From [Phialemoniopsis] sp. UDSM-2020 (taxonomy: Eukaryota; Ascomycota; Sordariomycetes; Thyridiales; Thyridiaceae): a DNA stretch of 64,000 nucleotides. The notes beneath the pieces are model-generated. The model saw only the letters and a program-made list of their open reading frames with translations. It was not told the origin of the DNA and did no database searches. Where the stretch lies: contig JAEILZ010000008.1 of assembly GCA_018873225.1 (NCBI GenBank), positions 2,108,001 to 2,172,000 on the forward strand, written 5' to 3'. This document shows positions 35,607-47,225 of this stretch, piece after piece. How positions within the stretch are numbered: the first letter of the stretch is position 1; every line of letters begins with the position of its first letter. Both the position numbers and the translations under genes were made by a program.

Positions 35607-38600
35607 TCATGCCGCCGCAACTGGTCTCGTGGAGAGTAGCCCTGTCACCTGGTAGAATAACTCCTCGATTGGTGGCATGGCGAATGCTGGCGCGGCGTCG
35701 AATATGTCGGTAAGCTTCTGCGGCGCAAGCACGGCCTGGTGAACCTCGTCTGCTTCAACATCCATGCGGTCCTCCTCGTCTTCTTGTTCTCCATCGCTCT
35801 CGTCCTCAGCGTCGCCCGCAAGCAAGACGGCACCATTCGACAACGTTTGATCAGCTGGTTGCTCAACATCGAGCCGCAGATCGGCCAATGGCTGCGCGAG
35901 CGAGGTCGTCTGTGTTCCTTCCATCACAGACCATACCTGTGCAGCTGCGTCTATGGCGAGGAAACCCGGCGCACCGACAGCAGGAAGTAAGTTGGTAATT
36001 AGGGACGGGAAGTCCTCCATCATCAAGGGCTGACTGTCGTCGAGAGAAAAAACTGCCAGGTCAGAGCACACGCCCTTTTCAATCTTGCGAGTCTTGCCTC
36101 GGAAGTGCGGTACAGCAAGCGCAAACGTCTGGGATTGAGGGTCCACGGCAATGTGTGTTTGGAGAAGTGCGCTGTGTGACTCGCTCTTCAGATGAATGCC
36201 GTAGCGGAGCTCGTCCGTGACTATATCGTAAACCTTGAGATCTTTCGAGACCACGATCAGACAAGATGATAGAACTTGTATGCTGCGGACATCGCCATTG
36301 ACCATGCCGTGCAAAACATCCCGGATTTCTCCAGACTCGCTGTCGATGATGTAGACAACGCCCTCACCGGGGTTGCCGAACGCAACAAAGAGCGTAGAGC
36401 TGTCCTCAGAAAACACCAGTGCGCCACTTCTGTTGACTTTGAGTGATTCTGACAGGACCACGTCGTCCTGTGGGCCGCTGCTCTCTCCGAGAGTAATAGC
36501 TCGGGTACATGACCACGAGTAGAGTTGCTGGCCGTCTGAGCCAGTGGAAACAAGGCCGTCACGTTGCCTCATTTTCGGAGTCCACAATCGGGCGACACCG
36601 TCATCTCCAACAGTCGCAAACCGAGCAGAGTTTGGGTCAGCGGCTAGGTCGAAGATCGCCTCAGCCCTTTGGGTGAAGTGTGCCTCGTTGACCCGAGTAA
36701 CCAGCTCGAAGGTGTTCTGCTCCGTGTTGGCTCGCCAGAACTTCAAGTAGATCTCGCGTCTGTCCCGACTCCACTCCCCAGCAAAGCTGCTATCTTCCAC
36801 CACATTGCTGAGATCTCGGCGGGGCGGCTGCCACTCGTCCACAGACGCTAGCCAGCCTGCATCACGCGACAGAGCTATATGCGTGACTGTGGGCTCTGTG
36901 ATGGGGTAGCCCTTGTTCCCAAGATTGTTGTCGGTGGGGTTGGTTCTGCTAAGTGGTTGTTTTGCAATGCTTTGGAAGGAAGTGAGATCAAAGGTCTGGA
37001 TGAGGGGGACGCTCGGGAAGCGTCCTGTCATGCTAGCTTGCTGCCCATTACCGACACAGAGTAGCATGCGGGAAGGGTCGGCAGGGTTGATCGCTGCTGG
37101 CAGGGGTCTAGACAGGTCTTCGATCGTTTGCCAGACACGTCTTACTGAGGATCCCTTGGGTGCCATCTCGGTGAACACCAGAGATTGGAGGCCCGAAACA
37201 TAGCTGGTTGGTTTCATTTCGGCAGTTGAGATGACCATGGTCGAGTTGTCGTCGAGATGAATGGCATAGGAAGAGCCGGTGGGCGATACAACGATGTTCT
37301 CGACCGCAGCAGAGAGATGAGGCAAGAATTCTCTCCTGCTCGTCTCCGTTTGCCACAAGACAAGAACACATTCTAGTCCGCCAGAAACAAAGTAGTTGCC
37401 TAGCTCAGGTTAGCCGAGTGCATTTGCGTACATGAGCCGTCTTTAACTTACCATCCTTTGACCACTTCGCACTATGAACGGCTCTACGATGCCAGTGGTG
37501 TTTTCGTGGTTGCGGGTTCGCTTTCTTGGAGCTGGTGCCCAACAAGCCCTGAAGCCGGGCCAGGATATCGTCAAATATTTGGATGGAACCGCGAGCGCAA
37601 CCAACGACGAGGTCGAGAACACCGACGCTGGGGTTGACACCCTTGTTCCGTTTTGAAGACACCCTGCGGGGAGAGCATCTGGTGTCTAGAGAGCAGATCT
37701 CATCGTCCAGTTCCAACGAATAGAAAGTGTACTCCAGATCCCGGAAGCTTCCAAGATCTTCGCTTTCCAGAGTCCCCACCAGGACAGTACGTCCAGCAGC
37801 TGCTACTAGAGCGCCGTCCGTGCTGCCAATGCCAGGCGCGGAGCGCAGGAGGTGCATGTCAGTGGTGCTGGTATGTAACAGCCGACTGTCCATCTCTGAA
37901 AGATCATCGCTATGGTATGCAACGAGTTGTGACGTCTTTGCGTCCAACCTCTCGGAGGTGAACAGTATGTCCTCCTCCTTTTTGCCGATCTTTATGCATT
38001 GGACCGTAAGATCGAGTAGCGCCTGGGCCAGCGTCTGGAAGCACATGTCGAGGGAACCAGCGGTCCAATCCACCCGCCAGATACAGCCGTCGGAGCAGCC
38101 AACCCAGAGAATATGAGGCGAGACCTGGGAGAGTACTGTGGCGATTATGCATCTCTGCGGGCTGCCATCCTGTTTCTTTGACACAATGGGAATTGGAATC
38201 CGGCGAACAAGAAGAGAATCGCTTGTGCTGTACACTTGTATCGAAGTATTGTACGCAATAAGGAGGTGTCTTTAGAGTTTTGTTAGTATCCCATCCCTTA
38301 AAGTGGCCAGGTTGGTATGACATACTGCTCGTCAGGTGTGAATATGGGGTCTATATCGGCCATGCGACCACCCATCGGCTCAGAGACCTTCCACGGCGCA
38401 ACATTTGCCCTTTGCTCGAGTACCTGGTCTTGTATCTGCTTTTGTTTCTGTTGCCTGGCTTTCTTCGGTTTAGAGGATCGAGAGACGCTTGGGGATTGGC
38501 TTTCGATCTCCGCTTCTAGGTCGTGGGAGACATCGTCTTGTGCGCCATTCACTCCGTTTGGCTTCGCCTGGGCACGGGGTCGTTTAGGTTTGGTAATGTT

Positions 38601-38675
38601 GGCCTGGTCATGCCTTTCTCTTTTCCGTTTTTTCAAGCCGTCCAGGTCGGCACTGCTATTTTGTGAGGGAGCCAT
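35607..38675 (-). CDS. NAN1: NAN1/UTP17-type WD40 protein of the U3 small-subunit processome
   Basis: Three exons: complement of 38326-38675, 37452-38269 and 35607-37399, giving 986 residues; introns are 56 and 52 bp. The first ~100 residues are basic and Lys/Gln-rich, typical of nucleolar proteins. A tandem pair of WD40-like propellers follows, with LIAYNTSIQVYS, LWVGCSDGCIWRVDW, HRRAVHSAKWSKDGNYFVSGG, AVENIVVSPTGSSYAI and IFDLAADPNSARFATVGDDG. The C-terminus has an acidic stretch (DAEDESDGEQEDEEDRMD) and a short helical end. This order matches yeast NAN1/UTP17 and human WDR75, a t-UTP subcomplex member that links rDNA transcription to early pre-rRNA processing. The gene is divergent from RPB10 over 476 bp. 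Confidence 0.88.
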
Positions 38676-39151
38676 GACGAGCGACTTTGTGTGTTGCAGA
38701 CTCGTTGTGGCCCCTATTGTTGCGTTGCAGGATTCTAGGTCCTGATCGGTGAAGCAGCTATTTCAACCAAAGATACCATTGGAAAAAAAGCCAAAAGAAA
38801 TTTTGGAGTCGCTTTAGCGATAAGCAGCGATAAGAAAGAGCACCACCACCAACTGAATTCAGGCATTGATCAGCGAGTAGGAGCGCGGGGGGCCCAGTTT
38901 TCCAGGCCCGACTAAATTTTTGATAACGGCCGGCGGTCTTTGTATCCAGCCCACGTCAAAGGGAAATTCATCATTCCCTCCCTCGCTGTCGTCCCCGTCC
39001 ATCTGCCCACCACAGCTCATCGTCAACAGCTAGCTGGATCACCGACAGGCGGATCTCGAGTAATCGCAAGGTCTAACTCTACGACGAGAAAACCGCTTGC
39101 GCCTTTCATTCAAAGCCCAACTGCGACAACTCCAGGCGTGGTCGAGGCATC
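38676..39151. promoter_or_regulatory. Bidirectional promoter region, NAN1 and RPB10
   Basis: 476 bp separating two divergent start codons of genes for ribosome biogenesis and RNA polymerase. It includes two GATAAG motifs at 38,819-38,824 and 38,829-38,834, an A-rich stretch around 38,780-38,800 and CT-rich sequence before RPB10. Shared control is inferred from spacing and function only. Confidence 0.55.
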
Positions 39152-39551
39152 ATGATTATTCCAATCCGTTGCTTCTCCTGTGGCAAGGTCTGTCGTCTCT
39201 CCACCGCATAGTCACGCATGTCACCTTACTGACACATGAGCAGGTCACCGGTGACCTTTGGGAGCGCTACCTGAAACTTATCGACGATGGGATCTCCGAT
39301 GGGTGAGCATGTTCGCACGCCGCCAATACCAACCTCTACTGACGCGCCCTGTAGTGATGCGATGGACCAACTTGGTTGCAAACGCTACTGCTGTCGCCGT
39401 ATGATAATGACGCACGTCGACCTTATCGAGAAGCTCCTCAAGTACGTCCACTTGCTGCCTTGCACTGCCGAGCATGGCATTCTAACCGCTTTGAAGGTAC
39501 ACCCCCGACGGCCGCTACGACAAGAAGATCGAGATCAAGGCCCAGCATTAA
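39152..39551 (+). CDS. RPB10: RPB10, shared subunit of RNA polymerases I, II and III (RPABC5)
   Basis: Four exons: 39152-39187, 39244-39302, 39355-39441 and 39497-39551, encoding 78 residues, the expected size. The start [12 protein letters not shown] carries the first CxxC pair and [11 protein letters not shown] the second, which together bind zinc. [11 protein letters not shown] is the conserved C-terminal helix. RPB10 stabilises the RPB3-RPB11/RPB12 assembly platform in all three polymerases. The three introns are each about 50 bp. Confidence 0.96.
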
Positions 39552-42500
39552 ATGATGGGGATTGTCGTCCCATCGTATACGGAGATGTGTGTACCACAGG
39601 CAGTGGTCACTATCTAGATTGCATTTGCAAGGCGTTCTCGGGGTTGTTCTTTTGGCTCGGCGCAGACTGGTGTCGTCAAATGGCCCGGTGGTGGCTTTGA
39701 CTCTATTCCTGGATTCCAGGTATTCCCAAAAATATATCAAATTTGAAGTATTGAATACACGATCACGGTGAATGCCTTGGCGGCTGATGAGGCTCTGACC
39801 TGGTATATAGGTCTATGAGATGGCCGGTGGCTGATGGATCTGCTCCCGGATTAGATAAAGGAGGCTGTGAAGGCCTGGAAAACACGACCTGGCACTTCAA
39901 GCTCAAGTGTTGGCCACGAGGGAAGCCCGTCACGGCTACGCAGCCAACAGGCTTGAACAGGGGCGTTTCCACACGTCCGGGACGCAACTAGTCATGTGAG
40001 CCAGGCGCGCAAGATCGCATCTGTAATGCAGGCTGGATTCGAGGCCAAGAACGGGGGCTTGTCAAGATATGTGTGTGGCATCATGGTCTCGCGCTTATTG
40101 CTCGTCCAAGCCATCGCGCGTAGACAACCTGATGCGGACCCAATAGACTCTTTCAGCAGGTTTGCGGCACAGCAGTTCATCCTTTCTGCTTTCCCCCTTT
40201 AATGTTGTAGTCAGGTATGATGAGACCAGGTAGCGGTGAATGATGCGAAGCTACTCAAAACAAGGGCTCTCCCTGTAGCAGCGGAGCGAGTGGTGCGACT
40301 TGCGTTGGTCGGGCGTCGATTACTGTGCAGGTGCGCACAACCAACAGCCAAAGCCGCAGGTAGCAAGTCCGAAATCATCTAGAAGTCTGCCATTCTAGGA
40401 GCGACGCCCGTCCGAGGTGCGGCTTGAAAGCCCATGAGGTTGCACAGGCTAAGGTGCACGATCATAATGTTCCGGGCGCTTACGAGCGTGGCTGCAGGGA
40501 GACCCAGGCAGAGCAACGAACATGTGCGCCAGACTCTCCCCGGACCTGGCGCCGGCCATACTTCCCCGATGGGTCGATGAATGCGCCAGCAAAAGGACGA
40601 ACTGCGCGCGACTGGTCATATTGGTCGTACTGATCGACAATGTCGCTTATATGCGTCTATTCCTTCTGCGTACGGCTGCAACATTGGCAAATGATTGCTG
40701 CACCTCCAGGGTAATCGTTCCCGGTTGCAATCTTGTCTGCATTCTGCTCCGTATGTACGGCGGGTAACTTTGAGACACTGGATACGAAATATCTATCCAT
40801 CAAGCAACTCCATAAATCCCGAACGAGCCCCCGCTTTGATCGGAGCCAGCACCAGGTAGTGATATTGGGACGACACTACGGAATACATACTACCTTGAGT
40901 ATCCCTGATGCCTCCCTGTGCTTATTGGTTGTTGTAGGCTGGAGAGGTGCCATTGAGGTGCACCGACTCCCTCAAGTTGAGATGGAAGGATTGTGCCCAA
41001 CCACTTCGCTGTCACTGTCCACCGGCATCTTGAAATCATCCTTCTTCTGCTTCATGCCCTAGCTTTGTACCTAGACTACCTGTATCGCCAAAGGGAAGAA
41101 AAGCCAATTCTTAGTATTGCCAGCCTCTAACTCCTTATTCGCCAGAGCCAACAGCTTGGCTGCAGGGATCAGGATCGGGGAAGCCTTTGCCTGACTACTA
41201 GGGCTGATCCACCTCAGACTTGGATAGAAGAGGGCAGATGAGGTATTGGCCCCCAAACGAGCCCTCAGCATGTGTTTTCTTTATTATTCCTCTGGCGGAG
41301 TGGGAGACTGGCAAGTCTATCTTCCCAATCGTCGCCGTCGTATACTGCATATTCATTAGACCGCCGGCGTAAGACCCGGGATCATCTTGGGCAGGATTTA
41401 CGTAAAGAGGCGTCGCTACTTCTCATCAAAGTGTACATAAGTTGCCTAGCTACACCGCCAGGGTCTGCTCGGGGCATGATGCATCTATTAGGCGCTGGCG
41501 AAGATTAAGAGTGAACGGCCATTGGCCTCGATATCGGGCCCTTGTCGATGTTGGTGGCCCGCATGTTAGGATTTGCAGCTTTCCAGACTAAGGTAAAAAC
41601 CGCGGGACCAGATCGTCGGAACCTCAACACACACCACATGCTGTGTTGTTGCAAGATGTGATACCGTACGAGGCGTTCTGAGCGTCGGCACTAATGATTT
41701 TCTTGGGACCGTGGCTGGGGTGTCTGGAAGTTGGAAATGCGACCTTCCGTCCGTCGAAGAGCAAGGGATAATTCCCATCTCTTCTCGCTTACTGCTGCCA
41801 ACAGCATTGTGCTCCCCCAGGAAACGCCGAAAAGTGCCGTTCCTCCAATTTCCGGCTTAACCAGACCTACGGATAGGAGAGAAATTGGGCGGCATCTTAT
41901 TTTTGGCCGTTGTCCTACCTCGCTACACGGAGACAGCGGCGACAGGCCTAAACTTGGATAATCGAGGTTGAAGATATGTCGTCTGGTGGAATTGCCCGTC
42001 AGTGACAGATCGTTTCTAAGACACAACCACCACCCGCTCCCGCCAGTCCAAAGAGCGGGGCGGAACGGGCGGAGCCGTTGACTGCAAGACCGGGGGTGGG
42101 TTGTGCCCGCGGTCTTTCCTCTCTTCTCGTCACAGCTTCTTGTCCAGTGAATATCCTGTTCACCTCCACAAGATGCGTTGTCAAAAGACGAGATTGTCGA
42201 GCTTCTCTCATTCATCAAAAGCCATGCCACCGATGCAACAGGTCCCAGCCCACACCCTTCTAGCAACCCTTTCTGATGATCCCGCCCAGCAGGCTGGGAA
42301 AATGGAGCTGACCCCCCATCTGGCCTGCCCACAGCCCACGCAGCCCATTGGCCAGACATCCCTGCTCGAAAGATGGTGACAGGGATTGTGCAGGAGCAGG
42401 GTGTGGTGAGTCGCTGGATGAAGCGAGCTATCAAGGCTGGCCCACTGCTGTTAAGCGCCGAAGCCTGTCAGTTTCATGCACCTCGTCCCCAGCGACCCCT

Positions 42501-43767
42501 CTTCGTCTTGTTCGAAACGGGGCATTGCAACGACCCTACTGGTCAGACCGGCCGGGGGTGCTTCTTCGAAGGTGGGTGAGCACTGAGCAGGACAAGACGC
42601 GCATCTGCAAGCCCAGGTGGCCGCCGCCGTGCGTTTCTGCTTTTGCGCACCCTCTCACTCCAGAGTAGGCAGTGATCCTGGAGGAGCACCATACAGGCTT
42701 GGGAGATTGTGCACAAGATGGCCCTTTCCTGGATATTCCTCGGGAAACAGCTGCACTCTGTTCTTGGAAGCACAAGATATCACTTGCAGCGTGAAAGGGT
42801 GTATGAGAGCCGAGCCGAGCCTATCTGCTCGTAAAAGTCAGGAGGAAAGTTCCTCGACGAGGCTCAGCCCAAACAGGACTCATTACCTACACGATTGACC
42901 AAGACCAAGACTAAGACTCAATACTCCGTACCAAGTTCGGCTGAGATGTGCCCGCCGATGGCTGACCCCACGCCATGAATGCCTGGACTGCCTAGATGTC
43001 CCCTGGTCGTAAGCCTTGGCTTGGGTTCTTTTCTTCCTGTACGTACATGGCGACCCCTGTGGATCCCTGCCATATTCCCGTTGGTCGAATATTCCCATGT
43101 GCATCTGTACGGCACAGGACCAGACCGAAGTACCTACATACATACAACTGGGGACTGACTGGCCTGCCCCTCGACCGCGACCAGAAAACCACTGCCTTCC
43201 AACACACGTCGACGAATCCCAGCTCCCGCCCAACACTTGCTGTTTCCCCACAGATAGATAGACGCAGACACTTTTTCTCTTCAGACATTCTTTCTACCTG
43301 AGTACCTCGGTGACCTCTCACTCTCTTCGCTCTGTTCCCTTCAGCCATTGCTCTCCTGCCGGTGACATATCAACCTGCTTTCTTCCACCGTCACGCCACC
43401 AGGGTTGTATGATCTAGGTCCACACCACAAGGTCCGCGTCCGGGTTGTTTGTTGGCAACCCTCCACCGGCGGAACTTCCTGCGCTTCAGGAAGGTCGGTC
43501 TCCTGCACGCGCATCCCAAGGCGGCTATCTCGACACTGCCCGCCCTCGTACGGGGCCTTGCAGCAGCGCCTCTTCTCTTCTGACCTTCATGAGGCCTGTT
43601 TTGCCGACCAACGGCGGAGCTATTACATCGACAAGCCACAGGAGCTAGCTCTACGACACCAAACGACAATCGAAACCCACGAGAGCTTCCAAGCGAGCAA
43701 GCTACAGCTGCGCTTGTGCATTGGCATTGGCAGCACCAAGCCTTCGGGACCCTAGTTGGACTGAGCC
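39552..43767. other. Gene-poor region between RPB10 and the CW-x-LC repeat gene
   Basis: 4.2 kb of sequence with only short, domain-free open frames on both strands, including a 247-codon minus-strand frame at 41,691-42,434 that reads as random. The final 600-700 bp are CT/CA-rich and probably include the promoter and long 5' leader of the downstream gene. No RNA gene was identified. Confidence 0.5.
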
Positions 43768-46216
43768 ATGGCTCTCGAGGCTCCACTGAGATCATCGACA
43801 GGAAGTATAACATCAGTCTTCTCCCCCCACACCGACATGTCTATCTCGTCCCCCGATTCTCCAGCTCCGAACTCGCGGTTTCATTCCATGTGAGTAGCCA
43901 TGACTTCTCTGTGTCGCCCTGTTCTTGACTGACCCAGGTATGAAAGGCCGGTGGGCATGTCGAGCGAGTCACAGTCTCTTCGACCTCACTCCTTCATGAG
44001 GCCGCAGTCTGCGCATCTTATGAGCCCCAGTAGCGACATCGTTGGACCCTCACCAGTCACGTCCAACGGGACGGAAACGACAGAGATCGAGGATGAGGAG
44101 GTGACAGAAGAAACAACATCTGCAAACAGAAATCCTGCAGCCCAGGTGCGCTTCCGCCGATCTGCCATGTCACGGCTGTTTCTAACTCTTTGCAGTTGAT
44201 GATGCTAAGGACGAACATACCTGATCATTTACGTCAATCTTTGAACGAGGAGTCCGTCTCTGTCATCCATGCGCCTGAGAGCTTTCAGAGCTGGGTATGT
44301 CATCAAAGCAGAGCGAATGGGGACTGCAGCTAATTCATGATAGATGGCCAACGATCCGTCCAAGTCCGCACAGCAAGGTGTCAAGCCCCCAGGTGTTATC
44401 AGCCCACCTGCTAGTGAAGCTTCGACAAGGGTGAGCATACATCACAGCTCCCAATTGCAATTCGTTCTAACATTTGCCCCAAGTCTCCGACTATTACTAG
44501 CCCGCCACCCATTTCGACCGACATCCAGCCAGCGCGCTTCAGTCTCGACGCTGCCGCTACGCCTCAAGCGCAGAACCTACAAGACATTATTGGCGATTCA
44601 GTACGACTGCGGTCCAGCAGCGCAAGCAGTCTTCATTGTACGTCTTGTGTTAGGCTACGATGCCCTGGCTACCATAGCTGACATATTATGCAGTGATTCC
44701 TGAGCACGGAGAGGAGGACCAATACACAGAGGACCAGGATGACATGGATGATTCCTACGTCAGCCCCAGCTTCGAAGCAGAACCCGAAGTCATGGCGCTG
44801 CGGACTGCACTGGAAGAATGCTGGACACTTTGCAATACCCTAGCGAATCTCAGCTCCATCCATCGAGAACGAGTCTTCAACAATTCAGGTACTCCTGATG
44901 CCCACGAGAAGGCCTGGAAGAGCTGCTGGAAATTATGCCAACGCCTCTACCACAGCCGAGACGAAACGGTTGAGTCATTCAATGTCAGGAAAAATCTAGA
45001 TCTCTGCCGGGACTTCTGCCAGGCCTTGTTTGACGTCCGGCAGAGGCAGGACGAGACCGGCGACTCGGTTCTGCGTGTCAGCTTTGAACTTAACAATCAG
45101 TAAGTGATACCTTTGGGAAGATATGCTTGTGAGGGTTCTGTTCTAACAACCTACAGCCTCTACAGCGCTCAAGACAGCCGCAATCTGCCCGAAGCTTTCC
45201 TGGAGAGGACATTGGACTTCTACATAACCCTATGCCATCGACTTATGAAACAGCGCAGTGAACTAGCAGAGGAGACGGATTCACTACTACGAGCATGTTG
45301 GTCCCTTGCCGAGATGCTGTTTAGCTTGCGCCAGAACAAGAGCGAGGGTAAAGCGGCCGACGAAGAGCTGCTTGGATCTGCCGTCCAAGCCTGCTGGGAT
45401 CTGTGCGACATCTTCCGCGAGGGCTGGACGCAGGTACGGCCGGACCGGGGGACGCCGAGGCCCAGCCAAGTGAGCTTCTTCCCGCACAGCATAGCCTCGG
45501 ACGTGCGCTCCAACACGGGCAGCCGGGCTTCTGTTCAGACAAAGAGGGAGAGCCTAAGGAGCGTACCGGAGGAGCAGCGTTCTCGCAAGCACGCTCCTGT
45601 GGTGCCCGAAACGCCAGTCACCGAGTTCGAGGACACGCCTATCTCGCCCGAGAGCTCCAGTCCACAAATGCCAAACATTCTCGTCTTGGGGCCGTCTTCT
45701 GAGAGTAATAGAGGAGGCTCGGTAGGCGGACGTTGGTCGAGCAGCGCATCGCAGCTGTCTGGCTACTCACAGAGTAGCGCCAAGACCAGCAGCACCGCCA
45801 CAACGGCAACGTCTGCAGAAGACATCAACATTACTCGCATCAAAATACTTATTGTCAAGGCCGCCATGAACATCGGCTATAACCGGGATGCAGCCGCCGC
45901 CGACGGACATGGAGGCGCAAACTCGCTACAGGCGTTTGTCAAAAGCCTTCCGACCGGATCGTTCGGCAGCCTCCCGACCCACGCTACGCTACTGCAGCAC
46001 TACAAGGAGCTCGTGCTGGCAGACAAGTCCTTCCGGACTACGACGAAGTTGCCCGCCAGGGGCAAGAGGGTCAACTCGGCGGATGTGTCCAAGAGCGTCC
46101 AGTGGATGATGCTCCGGTCTGGCCAGTACGGCTTCCTGCGCGACCTGTACAAGCTAGTATTCGGCTTTCCCCTAGAGGAGGCTGATGGCAGGAAGAATGT
46201 CAGCATTGCCGTCTAG
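43768..46216 (+). CDS. Conserved-looking protein with CW-x-LC helical repeats, function unknown
   Basis: Seven exons: 43768-43889, 43938-44145, 44196-44294, 44344-44430, 44484-44637, 44694-45099 and 45157-46216, giving 711 residues. All junctions fit GT-AG and keep frame. Residues 1 to about 250 are Ser/Pro-rich and disordered. From about 262 to 480 a helical pattern recurs: ECWTLCNTLANL, SCWKLCQRLYHSR, LCRDFCQALFDVR, FYITLCHRLMKQR, ACWSLAEMLFSLR and ACWDLCDIFREGW, each 30-40 residues apart. A second low-complexity linker (about 490-590) leads to a conserved-looking C-terminal region with ITRIKILIVKAAMNIGY, LQAFVKSLPTGSFG and WMMLRSGQYGFLRDLY. No catalytic motif is visible. The helical repeats suggest a scaffold. 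I do not recognise a named family. Confidence 0.85.
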
Positions 46217-46626
46217 GACAGTGCCGACGCAGTCAAACCAGGCTTCCCCCGTCTTCCTTGACTACACAGGATCAACCAGCCGAGATGACAGGATTGCAAG
46301 GTCCTGCAAGAAGGAGACCCCTCTCATGACCATCTCACTTACAAAGATCATTTACGAAGAACCACCATATTATATTCGCCTTTATATGTTTTAGATACCC
46401 TATCAGTGGCCCATCTAGGCCTTGTTGGAGGACACCAGTCGAGCAAGCAAGCAAACCGCAAACTCTCAGCAACGCATCTCATTTGTTTTCCAGCCTACAA
46501 GTTTCTACAGGGAAAGATATAGGAGGGCGGTCGTTTGTCACAAAGTTTATACAATGCACTCAATCATACAATTTCTGATCATCGCGTTTATTATTAAGTA
46601 CCTTCGCGCTCTTTTCTCAGTAGCGG
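46217..46626. other. 3' flank of the CW-x-LC repeat gene
   Basis: 410 bp, AT-rich towards 46,540-46,620; expected 3' UTR sequence. Nothing else was seen. Confidence 0.5.
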
Positions 46627-47183
46627 TTACAAGCGAGCGACAGTCCCGAGGAGGCCCGTCGTAGAAAGAAAGGAGTCGTCTGCCTCCAAAGAACAATCAA
46701 TCCCATTGTCCACTACAAGAATGCAGTTTCCGTGAGGATAGCGTTGTCTCCAGAACAAGTCATTTCCAGTCCTCCAAAGCCCTCCTTCCATGTCCTCTAT
46801 GCAATGAGAAAACAAAATTCTTGACCGATTCGTAATTCCCATTTCCTGCCATATTTCATACCGGTAGCCTGTCAATCCAGACGATTCGAAGATTCCACAA
46901 GGGATACATCGAAAAGCCAGAGACGAGTCAAGCATAGGCCAAGGAGGAACCATCTCCTCCACAATGTAGTGAAAATAATCGTGAAGAAGTACCAGTTCAT
47001 GGTGAGCATAAGGGCTTTTCGTCTCGTTGGGTCATGATAACTGTCGCCACAGTATGTTAGTCATAAAGCTGCATATATAAAGTTGAAGTAGGAAAGAGGG
47101 ACCACTTACACCCTTGAGAGACAAAACTCAAAAAATACAAAATCTTCGCAGTCATCGTATAAAACAATCAAAACGCCCCAACC
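46627..47183 (-). pseudogene. Probable decayed fungal gene (two coding-like segments out of frame)
   Basis: Two stretches on the minus strand read like real protein. Segment A (47,183-47,110) begins after a CATACAG acceptor, reads GWGVLIVLYDDCEDFVFFEF and ends at a GTAAGT donor. Segment B (47,031-46,627) is open for over 130 codons and contains HYIVEEMVPPWPMLDSS, FESSGLTGYRYEIWQEMG and EGGLWRTGNDLFWRQRYP. A typical CTAAC branch and CGACAG acceptor lie between them, but splicing there puts segment B out of frame and into an early stop. No start codon is evident. The WG-V-IY..-Y-DD opening resembles a common fungal hypothetical-protein family. Decay, a sequencing error or a misread exon structure are all possible. 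Confidence 0.35.
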
Positions 47184-47225
47184 CTGTATGTCGTGAGGTC
47201 AGACCTAGCCACGTGTGCGTGACCT

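Noticed and set aside
41691..42434. 247-codon minus-strand ORF
   Set aside because: Cys/Trp/Arg/Ser-rich random-like translation with no recognisable motif.
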